Shown: in pieces, positions 1-7,425 of the stretch | How the letters are laid out: each line of letters starts with the position of its first letter | Position numbering within the stretch: the stretch's first letter is position 1 | From: Conidiobolus incongruus B7586 | Lineage: Eukaryota > Entomophthoromycota > Entomophthoromycetes > Entomophthorales > Conidiobolaceae | Assembly (NCBI GenBank): GCA_000697335.1 | Contig: JNEM01008733.1 | Location: forward strand, 1-13,996 | DNA: 13,996 nucleotides | Direction: 5' to 3' | Position numbers and translations under genes: made by a program | Notes under the pieces: model-generated | Database searches by the model: none | What the model was told of the DNA's origin: nothing | Seen by the model: the letters and a program-made list of their open reading frames with translations, nothing else

Positions 1-1
1 A

Positions 2-65
2 TTTAATACTATCAAATTTTAAAAACCAAAATTTAAAAAATTTTCAATTTTGAGATAGTATTAAA
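2..65. repeat. 12-bp perfect inverted repeat (hairpin)
   Basis: The arms TTTAATACTATC (2-13) and GATAGTATTAAA (54-65) are exact reverse complements, separated by 40 nt of A/T-rich spacer. Each arm includes two C or two G, so this is not only a run of A and T. It could be a hairpin in a transcript from a gene outside the window, or the end of a small inverted-repeat element. Nothing tells these apart. Confidence 0.35.
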
Positions 66-371
66 ATCAATTTCTGAACCTTTTCATATATTTAATTTAT
101 ATAAATTATTAAATTATAAATATACTTTCATTAAAACAATATCATAAAGGCAACATTTAATATATTTATTAATCAATATAAAAATTTTATTAATATTCCA
201 AAAATTAAGATATTCTAAGAATTATTTTCATTCAAATTTTCAAGTTTTAAAAAATTAATTTAAGTCAAATTAAGAATATTATTCATTGATATTATATTTA
301 AATTACATAATTTGAAACATTTGATATTCTTTATATCTATTATCAATTAAGTTTAACAATATATATATAAT

Positions 372-594
372 ATGAAAAAAGATCATATCAATTTTGATAT
401 TGGTAATAAATTATTGAAAATTCTACAATTGTTTGGAATTATTAAAATATTTGAATATATTTCAAATAAACCTGAAAAATATAATAGATTTGATATGACA
501 TTTGGAGAAACATTATGCCAATGAACAAAAAGGTTGGGAGAAAGAAGTTAAAATTAGTTTGAAGGATAAATTCACTAAAGTTGAATATATTTAA
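372..594 (+). pseudogene. possible decayed or chance small ORF, not recognised
   Basis: An ATG at 372 opens 50 codons (beginning MKKDHINFDIGNK, ending FGETLCQ) that stop with TGA at 522-524. A second open stretch in another frame (520-594) continues directly with NEQKGWEKEVKIS and ends at TAA 592-594. The 3' half (480-540) is about 32% G+C, higher than the surrounding DNA, and both pieces have protein-like composition with charged residues. I do not recognise a family. No GT-AG intron of the size used elsewhere in the window would join the two frames. It may be a host gene remnant with one frame disruption, a short peptide gene, or chance. Confidence 0.2.
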
Positions 595-859
595 TTCAAT
601 TGCAATCAGAAAATCAGACTTTAATTGATTATAAAATTGTCCTAAATAATAATAATTTATTATGTATTGGTTAATATGATTAATTAATAATATGGAGATG
701 AATAAAACTGAAATTTACAATATAATTTGAAAATATTTGACATTAATATTAAAAATAACCAAAAAAATATTCCTATAATAAAGACGACACAACCTTAACG
801 AATTTATTAATTTAGCCAATTAGTATCCAATGACAAATAAAAAACATCTATAAGTATAA

Positions 860-2036
860 TTAATTGGTACGTTTGTTAACATTCACGAATCCCGTACCCA
901 AACAAGTTAATATCACCGTTAAATTCTCGGAATCTGGTGTAATTTTAAATGTAACGTTGAAGAATTTTTGCAAATCTCTTAGGAAGGTGATGGTGAAGGG
1001 TGTTAACTTACCAATACGGAGTTTCGATACGTCTTCGGGCCCCAAAACCATCCAGAGAAGTGCTAAGGTTTGGTTCAAACTGTCGACACAGCCGCCGTCT
1101 TGGATCTCGTCGAGTAACATGCGACCCACGCGGACACCTAAGTCTTCGGGAGTTTCGCCTTTCTCGGCGAATAGTTCACATGCAAGGTTCACTCCACTTG
1201 TACTTTCGGCTACTAGGGACAGACCGTAACCTGGAGATTTACCAGATTCGTTACCCTTGTAAATATCAGTGTAGATGTAAATATCAGGGATGAACTGGTT
1301 GAGAACAGAGCGTACACTCTCTATAACGCGATTAGGGGTTTGGGGCGAGACTCTCGTAGCATAAGCAATCCCTCTAATTCTTTTGATTCTGCCCTCGTCA
1401 ATAAACTGAATAGGCTTCAAAGATCTGACTATAGGGCACTGGAAATTGATTTCACCACCTCCCAAAGGGGGAGCTCCTCGCTTCAAAATTTTCAAACTGA
1501 CACCATCCGATAAGCCGAAATGTTTTAATTGACGAAGTGTTGCAACTCTCAATAAATCAACCTACTCAACTGTTAATATCTCATAATTCATTAATCAATC
1601 AAAAAAATTTACAGAAATATCCGTATTATCATTAGTAATACCCTGAATAGTAATATTGGTAGGATACTTGGCGAATGGTGCTAACATGATAATTGGTTCC
1701 AAAAAGTAACCAATACTTCTGGAAGTACCGCAATCATGACTAATTTTACCACCTACAATCACACCCGGTTTATACACTATGGAAGTACCGGTTACACTGA
1801 TTTCTATGTGAGATCCGTTTGTAAATTTTTCCAAAAGTCGGAGGAAATTGACTTCGAAATCTAAATTCAAATATAGGTTAGGATTAATTCTATTCTGTGT
1901 TATTTTAATAAGTACCTTTGAGACCTGGCTCGTCCTCGTCTGACCTAATATTATCAATTCGTAAAATTTTACCACTTAGAGTGGCCATTACTAACCTCTG
2001 ACGAAATGCTTCATGCGTAGTGAATTTTATCAACAT
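860..2036 (-). CDS. RCL1: RNA 3'-terminal phosphate cyclase-like protein, 40S ribosome biogenesis factor
   Basis: Three exons read on the minus strand: 2036-1916, 1860-1613 and 1561-860, giving 356 residues (yeast Rcl1 is 367). Rcl1 acts in the nucleolar U3 snoRNP/SSU processome with the GTPase Bms1 and is needed for pre-rRNA cleavage at A2. Seen here: the N-terminal MATLSGKILRIDNIRS block at 17-32, then FEVNFLRLLEKFTNGSHIEI, PGVIVGGKISHDCG, the RGAPPLGGGEI loop near 145-156, YATRVSP, SGKSPGYGLSLVAE and a FLRDLQKFF helix near the end. All match Rcl1 in order. No cyclase-type catalytic histidine motif is seen at the C-terminus, as expected for Rcl1 rather than true RtcA cyclases. Intron 1 (1861-1915, 55 nt) splits codon 41; intron 2 (1562-1612, 51 nt) lies between codons 123 and 124. 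The start at 2036 puts a short FTTHEAFRQRLV segment in line with the yeast N-terminus. Confidence 0.93.
1562..1612 (-). other. RCL1 intron 2, with three consecutive AG acceptors
   Basis: A 51-nt intron from GTAAAT to GAGTAG on the minus strand. Its end reads CAGTTGAGTAG, so three AGs lie within 11 nt. Only the last keeps the frame (NDNTDIS joined to VDLLRVATL); either of the two earlier ones leads to an early stop. The first AG directly follows a branch-like TATTAAC, which probably makes it too close to use. Confidence 0.88.
1861..1915 (-). other. RCL1 intron 1
   Basis: A 55-nt intron from GTACTT to AATTTAG on the minus strand, with a CTAAC branch-site-like element (TCCTAACC) about 15-20 nt before the acceptor. 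Its removal joins GLK to DFEVNFL, restoring the conserved Rcl1 sequence. Without splicing the frame is lost. Confidence 0.88.
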
Positions 2037-2360
2037 TATTTATATATTATATCAATATAATTAAATATTATCTGAATTCTATAGCTATATTAATATTGAT
2101 ATTTAGTTTCAATTTATGTTTTAATAGATTAAATTAAAGAAAATTCAAATTAATTGAATTTAAATTTTTTTTCATCTGAAAATTAATTATGGGATTAATT
2201 CCCGTATCAAATTAATAATTTAATATTATTCATTTCAACTTATCGAAATATTGTTAAACTTTTAAAAACAATAATCTATTAAGATAAAATAACTAGAAAA
2301 AGATAAAAATTTTATTAAATAATTTTGATAAATTGGAATAAGATTAGGCTAATACAAAAA
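2037..2360. other. RCL1 upstream region and PC4-like 3' region
   Basis: This 324-nt spacer lies between two minus-strand genes. A TTTATT at 2311-2316 reads AATAAA on the minus strand, 45 nt past the PC4-like stop, and is a good poly(A) signal. A small stem, ATGGGA paired with TCCCGT around a 5-nt loop at 2188-2204, stands out in otherwise A/T-only DNA. The RCL1 promoter must lie here, but no clear TATA or CCAAT element can be assigned. Confidence 0.5.
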
Positions 2361-2922
2361 TTAATTTAAATCTTCTTTAGCTTTAGCTATAGCTCTTTCG
2401 ATATCTTCCACATTATCCAATAAAATACGCCATTGATCGTAGGGTAACGAAATACCTGTTTATCCATATAAATTAATACCAATCATTACAATTTATTAAA
2501 GGTCCTACCTTTCTTAGTGGGGAAAACGTTATTACTCTTTTCGTCTACAGCGTATTCTCTAATATCTACTCGAATTTCATTTTTCCAACTACGTACGGTT
2601 ATTTTACGACTGTCAGATAACTAGGATTAAATATTAATATATTAAATTGATAAATTAATAAATTTTTTGGCGTTGGATTACGATAACTTCGTGAAAGTCT
2701 TTACTAGTTTGAGACTAAATTTAATATTAATAAACTAAATTTTGAATAGTGTTATAAAATACTTACTATGGTATCTTTCAAAATTTCATTAATATTGAAT
2801 TCAGAGCTAGTAGTACTAAAATTTTGCAAAGTGCCTAATAAGTTTAATTGTCTGAAATTAACTTTAGTAGTGAGTTGTTTGATCGAATTCATTTTGATTG
2901 TTGATGGGATAGGCGTCATCAT
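2361..2922 (-). CDS. PC4/Sub1-family single-stranded-DNA-binding protein with probable mitochondrial presequence
   Basis: Four exons on the minus strand: 2922-2767, 2714-2682 (33 nt), 2620-2509 and 2455-2361, giving 131 residues. The C-terminal 80 residues are a PC4 domain: KITVRSWKNEIRVDIREY, then PTKKGISL, then QWRILLDNVEDIERAI match human PC4 and yeast Sub1 in order, including the KGISL turn and the final helix. PC4 proteins bind single-stranded DNA and act in transcription. The aromatic after REY in human PC4 (Trp89, a DNA-stacking residue) is Ala here. The first 40 residues contain K, R, S and T but no Asp or Glu and end FSTTSS, typical of a mitochondrial targeting peptide, whereas nuclear Sub1/PC4 proteins start with a Ser/Lys-rich acidic tail. 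Location is therefore inferred, not shown. An in-frame TAA directly precedes the first ATG; starts at 2919 and 2892 are also possible. All splice joins keep the frame. Confidence 0.85.
2456..2508 (-). other. PC4-like gene intron 3
   Basis: A 53-nt intron, donor GTAGGA and acceptor ACAG, splitting the Gly codon of the conserved KKGISL motif. A TATTAAT element lies about 20 nt before the acceptor. Confidence 0.85.
2621..2681 (-). other. PC4-like gene intron 2
   Basis: A 61-nt phase-0 intron, donor GTAATC and acceptor CCTAG, with TATTAAT elements inside. It separates the 33-nt exon from the start of the PC4 domain (LSDSRKITV). The donor is weaker than the others, so the 33-nt exon is the least certain part of this model; skipping it would also keep the frame. 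Confidence 0.65.
2715..2766 (-). other. PC4-like gene intron 1
   Basis: A 52-nt phase-0 intron with a consensus GTAAGT donor and TTTAG acceptor. A TATTAAT branch-like element lies about 10-15 nt before the acceptor. It ends codon DTI and joins the 33-nt exon SQTSKDFHEVI. Confidence 0.75.
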
Positions 2923-3534
2923 TTAATCAGGATTTATATTTAAAACTAGTGTGAAGATTTTAAAATTAAATTTATGGGATAATTTTATTGATAAGGATAT
3001 TATGAAATGGAAGAATTGTTTCAAATTAATTCTAAATCATTATTTAATTAAACTAATGATGAAAGAGTTATAATTTAATAATAACCATCAATCATTTTTG
3101 CCTAATAATGTATTAAATCCTAAAAATTAACTATCACAATTACTTAATCCGATACTTTAACAAAACTTCGGAACATTAATTAAAAGATCATAATTTTGTT
3201 TAAACCTTAGTTAATGATTTAGAATGATTGGCTTATTTAAAATATATGAAATAAATCATTAATTAAAATAAAAAATTAGAGTATAAAACTCAAATGACCT
3301 GAATATAATGTAATAATTAGTGTGTGTCATGATGATGTCATCGTTTAATCAAATGATTTAAATTCATAGGATTTCCAACAGAAAATTTTAAGTTTTTATC
3401 ATAATTAAGAAAAAAAATTGGTTAAGTGACTACTTTTAAGTATATTACAATTCTATTAAATTGATAACAACTGAATTAAATATTTTATATTAGATATAAA
3501 TACATTCATTGATTAGAGTTAAGATATAGTAAGT
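2923..3534. promoter_or_regulatory. divergent promoter region between PC4-like gene and FIS1
   Basis: A 612-nt spacer between two genes transcribed away from each other, so it must carry both promoters. The most distinctive element is GATGATGTCATCG at 3331-3343, containing TGATGTCA, a near-match to the ATF/CRE bZIP site TGACGTCA. Close to the PC4-like start, ATCAGGATTTAT at 2926-2937 recurs upstream of the aminopeptidase (12175-12186). The rest is low-complexity A/T. Regulatory function is inferred only from position and motif. Confidence 0.4.
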
Positions 3535-3993
3535 ATGACTTTGTCGTTTCCATTCCCCAACGAAGTACACACCAGCTTGAAAGCTGAAGAACTTGAAGAG
3601 TTGAAGGTAGCTTACGATAAGGAAGGGCCCGAAGGAAGTGCCCAAGTACAATTAAATTATGCATGGGGTCTCATCCGGACCAGTCCTAGAAAAGACCAAG
3701 AAACTTGGGTCAGTATACTTGATAATTTGAAGCAAAAGCATCCCGAACATTTGGAAACTGTACACTATTACGAAGCATTGGGTCACTACCAATTGGGGAA
3801 CTATACCCAGGCGAAGACTTTGAGTAATTTGGTCCTGAGTAAAGACGAGAAAAATATTCAGGCCAGGGCTTTGCAAGGTATGATTCATTCTAAGGTTTCC
3901 AGGGATGGTTTCAGCGGGATCTTAGTCGTTGGTACAGTTATTGCAATCATCGCCAGTGGTGTTGTCATTTATAATCGCTATTACCGTCAATAA
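3535..3993 (+). CDS. FIS1: mitochondrial fission 1 protein, tail-anchored outer-membrane adaptor
   Basis: A single-exon gene of 152 residues, the same length as human FIS1 and close to yeast Fis1 (155). Fis1 sits in the mitochondrial (and peroxisomal) outer membrane facing the cytosol and helps recruit the division machinery (in yeast, Mdv1/Caf4 and Dnm1). Residues about 15-120 form the TPR-like helical bundle; the conserved NYAWGLI is at 41-47 and YYEALGHYQLGNYTQA at 78-93. A transmembrane segment (GILVVGTVIAIIASGVVIY, about 128-146) is followed by a short basic tail NRYYRQ, the C-terminal anchor layout of the family. An in-frame TAA lies four codons upstream of the ATG, fixing this start. 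The stop codon overlaps an AATAAA at 3990-3995, although a later poly(A) site may be used. It is transcribed divergently from the PC4-like gene. Confidence 0.95.
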   Translation: MTLSFPFPNEVHTSLKAEELEELKVAYDKEGPEGSAQVQLNYAWGLIRTSPRKDQETWVSILDNLKQKHPEHLETVHYYEALGHYQLGNYTQAKTLSNLVLSKDEKNIQARALQGMIHSKVSRDGFSGILVVGTVIAIIASGVVIYNRYYRQ

Positions 3994-5406
3994 AAAATTC
4001 GTTTTTTTTAATTGATGAAATGTTTTACTTTGTAATAGTTTGGTAATTTAATATTTTTTAAGTAAAATTTCATTGAGAAGATTTGAAGTATTAAGATAAT
4101 TGTTTTTTCTTCTTACGGTCTCAATTTATTGAAAAATATTACTAAAAATAATATTGATACATAAATATATCAATAATTATTAATCATAAAATGTATATAA
4201 CTATATACCCTTAAAATTACATTTTGAATTTAAATTAATAATAAAATAATAAACTCTGTAGAGTTTTCCAAAAATTAAGCTCAACGCCTCAAAAGACTTG
4301 GAGTCATTTTAAAGAATTGAACTTGGTGAGAGGGATTAAGTATTTAATCCTTTGTGATCAGTTTGCTTGTCAGCACATATAATCTCAGTAGACCTTCACA
4401 GGTTATATATTTCCCTTTGAACTCGATAAGGACGATAAAATATTTGTTATGTTTTTGTGGTGAATTTATAATAGAAGATTTAGAAGATATTTTATGGGAT
4501 TTGTTATAGAGATTTCATAATAATTAGCCAATTTTAACACTATATTTCATGATACATAAATAATAATTTTATGTTTTACGAAAAAATAAAAAAATTATAG
4601 ATACAGTAACCATAATCAATATTGCTATCATATTCTTCATACAAATTTTAAATAAATATTTGGAAAAGGAATAAATTTGAATAAAATATAATTGACCATT
4701 CAACTTGGAATTTGATATTTTTGTTGGTTTCTAAAAGGATAACATTTATAATAATAATTATAATTTTGAATTCTTATATCAAAATCATTTATTAAAATAA
4801 TAGTTTTGATATAATAAATATATTATATCATAATTAATGGAATAATTATTTTTAGGGTTAGTTTCCATTTATTCAATATAATACTCTTAATTTTATTACT
4901 TATCCAATGATAAAATTTTTTGATTTCAAAAATAAAATTTTTCACATGCTCAAGACGTTATTGAAATGGGTGATTGCCAAAATATTAGAGGAATATATTG
5001 AATGAAATTTCGTTAAAGAATTTAATAAATGAATTTGACATAAAAACTCAATTTATAATATATTAAAAATAAAGGACATTTTAAAAATTAGTAGAATGGA
5101 GCATGAATAGTATGAAATATATATATATTGAATTGGGATAAGTAAATATTTAGGATTAGAATAATTTAATAATCAAATACAATTACTGACTTTTTAAATC
5201 AGAATATAAAAATAAAAATATAAAGGAATATTATTAAAAAAATGATATAATATTCTGAAAAACAGTTTATCTAAGGCAAATATTTTAAAAAGAGGGAAGA
5301 AGAGTAAAATTAAAAAAAAATATTAAAGAGGAAAACGTTAAACGGATAATGCGAGTGGTTTAAGAAAGTGATGATATATATGGTTTTGATATTTCTAAAT
5401 TTAAAT
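3994..5406. other. 1.4-kb spacer between FIS1 and eIF4A (convergent)
   Basis: Both flanking genes end towards this spacer, so it needs only two terminators, yet it is 1.4 kb long. Most of it is 10-20% G+C. The exception is the hairpin-rich island near 4251-4440, annotated separately. A 19-codon ORF starts at 4946. A purine-rich stretch at 5280-5370 lies just past the eIF4A stop and is pyrimidine-rich on its sense strand, which may help terminate or polyadenylate that transcript. Confidence 0.5.
4251..4440. ncRNA. candidate structured RNA, strand and family unknown
   Basis: About 35% G+C over 180 nt (hand count) against 10-20% on both sides, with several stem-loops in a row. They are: AAACTCT/AGAGTTT (4251-4257 with 4260-4266); AAAAGACT with AGTC-A-TTTT (4291-4298 with 4302-4310, one bulged A); a 9-bp stem with one G-T pair and loop GTAT (4331-4339 with 4344-4352); and ATATAA/TTATAT (4377-4382 with 4403-4408) enclosing a smaller ACCT/AGGT pair. 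In AT-rich genomes such islands often mark structured RNA genes. I compared it by eye with U1-U6, U3, RNase P, MRP, SRP RNA and tRNA motifs and could not place it. A small protein exon is the alternative: about 45 open codons on either strand, but neither makes a convincing gene. Confidence 0.3.
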
Positions 5407-6788
5407 TTAAATGAGATCGGCAACATTCATAGGCATTTCTTCGATTTGGGTATTGTAGAAGGATTCGAGATCACGGAGAGCAACAACATCTTCATTAGCA
5501 ATCAAGTTGATGGCAACACCCTTACGACCGAAACGACCACCACGACCAATTCTGTGGATGTAGTTTTCACGATTGGAGGGGAGATCGTAGTTAATAACTA
5601 AGGAAACTTGTTGAACATCAATACCACGAGCCAATAAATCAGTGGAAATTAAGACACGGGAAGATCCAGAACGGAATTCCTTCAAAATGACATCACGTTG
5701 AGCTTGGTCCATATCACCATGGACGGCAGAAACGGTGAATTCACGTTCCTTGAGTTTATCAGTCAACCAATCGACCTTCCTGCGGGTGTTACAGAAGATA
5801 ACAGCTTGGGTAATGGTGATAGTTTCGTAAAGATCGCATAAAGTGTCTAATTTCCATTCTTCCTTCTCACAGTTGACATAGAATTGTTTAATACCTTCAA
5901 GGGTCAATTCGTCACGCTTGACCAAAATCTTGATGGGATCTCTCATGAATTTTTGGGTGACTTCGAAAACGTCAGTGGGCATGGTGGCGGATAAGAGGAC
6001 AACTTGGGTAGTGGGAGGTAAAAGTTGGAAAACTTCATAGATTTGTTCTTTGAAACCACGGGATAACATTTCATCAGCTTCGTCAAGGACGAACATCTTG
6101 ATATAATCAGTGTTGAAAACATTACGGTTAATCATATCGAAAACACGACCGGGGGTACCGACAACAACGTGGACACCACTTTGGAATTTGGCGGCATCTT
6201 CACGGACATTAGTACCACCAATACAGGCGTGGCATTCAATGTTCATGTAGTCACCGAGGGCAACAACAACCTTTTGGATCTGTTGAGCCAATTCACGAGT
6301 GGGAGCCAAAATCAAAGCTTGAGGGTGCTTGACATTGACATCAATAGTTTGTAAAACTGAAATGGAGAAAGTAGCAGTTTTACCAGTACCAGATTGAGCT
6401 TGAGCGATACAATCGCGGTGAGTCAAAATGGGCTTAATAGCACGTTGTTGAATGGCGGAAGGACGTTCGAAACTAAATACAAAAATTGATTAATACCTTG
6501 AGAATAGATCAGACTTGAAAGAAACGAAGATATATACCCATAGGCGTAGATACCACGTAAAAGTTCTTCCTTTAAGTTCATATCATCGAAAGATTCAACA
6601 ACTTCATCCCAGTTACTCTAAATTAGAAATGATTTAGGAAAGGGAAATGAAAAGGGATTATGAAGAGACTAACCTCAATTTGAGTGGAAGGAATGTCACT
6701 AACACCTTGGGCGGCTTCGGGACTAGAACAAGTTGAGGATTAACACAATTATTAAAATAATCAATATGAATAAAACTCACTGGCTCAT
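5407..6788 (-). CDS. TIF1: translation initiation factor eIF4A, DEAD-box RNA helicase
   Basis: Four coding exons on the minus strand: 6788-6781 (8 nt), 6722-6674, 6617-6538 and 6472-5407, giving 400 residues, the usual eIF4A length (yeast 395, human eIF4A1 406). eIF4A unwinds mRNA 5' leaders as part of eIF4F. All helicase motifs are present: the Q motif region FERPSAIQQ (47-55), motif I AQSGTGKT (71-78), PTRELA (103-108), TPGR (152-155), DEAD (176-179), SAT (207-209), VIFCNT (270-275), ARGID (327-331) and HRIGRGGR (352-359). [20 protein letters not shown] and the end [11 protein letters not shown] distinguish eIF4A from other DEAD-box proteins and from the exon-junction factor eIF4AIII. The chosen start MSHPEAAQG uses ATG 6788. 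The last exon is about 43% G+C with biased codons (CGT, GGT, AAG, GTC), as expected for a highly expressed gene. Gene symbol follows yeast; TIF1 and TIF2 are duplicates there. Confidence 0.97.
6473..6537 (-). other. eIF4A intron 3
   Basis: A 65-nt intron, donor GTATAT and acceptor TTTAG, with a TATTAAT branch-like element about 20 nt before the acceptor. It splits the Gly codon in AYGFERP. Confidence 0.93.
6618..6673 (-). other. eIF4A intron 2
   Basis: A 56-nt phase-0 intron, donor GTTAGT and acceptor TTTAG, joining QIE to SNWDEV, the conserved ESNWD block. It is pyrimidine-rich, and the likely branch site is CTAAAT or CTAAT. Confidence 0.92.
6723..6780 (-). other. eIF4A intron 1, after an 8-nt first coding exon
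   Basis: A 58-nt intron, donor GTGAGT and acceptor TTCTAG, with GTTAATCC as a possible branch site. The coding part of exon 1 is ATGAGCCA only. Splicing completes the His codon, giving MSHPEAAQG. Confidence 0.8.
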
Positions 6789-7425
6789 TGTCAATTGTCG
6801 AAAGTTCCTTTTAAAATAATTAAAATTATAAAGGCACTATTTCTTTGATTGAGCTGGCATAATAAAATATGTATCAAAAAATTTTGAAATTTCTTGGAAA
6901 ATCTGACATGCTGGTTGGTTGATTTCTGATAATCATTTTGATTGGTTCATTCGTTTTCAACCAACGAAATTTATGAAATCAATTGTAATATTACATATTT
7001 TGAAATCATTAATTTGGAAATATGTTATTATGATACTTGATCAATAACTATATATATAAGATTTATTATATAATATATATTATGCTCTATCTAATTTAAC
7101 ATAATAATCCTCATTTTGATTAGTGTAGTGAACTATTTTGTATTTTATATAAAATATTATCTTATCTTTAAATGGTTTGTAATCCTTGGGAAAAAGATTA
7201 ATATCAACTTTAAAATTTTAATTCAAATTCATTCAAGTTTTGCCAAAATCAAATAAAAATATTAACTTTTGAATAATTGTTCAAAAAATTATTTTATATT
7301 TTTGAGTACGAAAAATCACTAATTGGATTTTTCATATGACCCATAATTTGAATATAATATTAAATGATTCATAAATGGACAACTGGTTTCATCATCAAAA
7401 TTAAAAAACAATTAATAATATAAAA
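6789..7425. promoter_or_regulatory. divergent promoter region between eIF4A and BUD31
   Basis: This 637-nt spacer separates divergent genes. On the eIF4A side, the minus strand carries a 7-codon upstream ORF (6860-6837), an inverted CCAAT box (ATTGG at 6941-6945, about 150 nt before the eIF4A start) and a repeated AACCAACC element (6912-6920). An AT dinucleotide-rich tract (TATATATATAA and TATATATTATG, about 7050-7084) lies in the middle. On the BUD31 side only A/T-rich DNA is seen. Confidence 0.45.
6837..6860 (-). CDS. upstream ORF in the eIF4A leader (MPAQSKK)
   Basis: On the minus strand, ATG at 6860-6858 opens seven codons, M-P-A-Q-S-K-K, ending in TAG at 6839-6837, 48 nt before the eIF4A ATG. 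No GT donor lies inside it, and the only short splice that would link it to the main frame still reads through the TAG, so it cannot be an alternative eIF4A N-terminus. If the leader is transcribed, it would be scanned before the main start. Whether transcription starts upstream of it is unknown. Confidence 0.35.
   Translation of the reverse strand: MPAQSKK

Larger units (their letters stand above)
1..859. other. AT-rich flank left of RCL1, mostly featureless
   Basis: Very AT-rich non-genic sequence. It holds a 12-bp inverted repeat at 2-13 and 54-65, and a possible decayed ORF at 372-594, both listed separately. Nearest RCL1, a TTTATT at 803-808 is AATAAA on the minus strand about 52 nt past the RCL1 stop, so the last 60-100 bases are probably the RCL1 3' UTR and poly(A) region. 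I see nothing else in it. Confidence 0.6.

Noticed and set aside
864-1293. Open frames on the plus strand across the RCL1 third exon
   Set aside because: They are antisense shadows of RCL1, which matches its family over the full length; the plus-strand translations resemble nothing.
4360-4440. Possible U6 snRNA, from CAGCACATATA preceded by GCTTG
   Set aside because: The invariant ACAGAGA box and the U4-pairing region are absent downstream, and no T-run ends a transcript where U6 would end.
372-5110. Mitochondrial insert or a code reading TGA as Trp, suggested by TGA codons within the ORF-like stretches at 372 and 4946
   Set aside because: Neither stretch resembles a mitochondrial gene, and all seven confident genes use Trp TGG with no in-frame TGA.
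6808-6837. Very short extra intron linking the MPAQSKK uORF to eIF4A
   Set aside because: It would be 30 nt, well below the 51-65 nt of the others, and the joined frame still meets a TAG.
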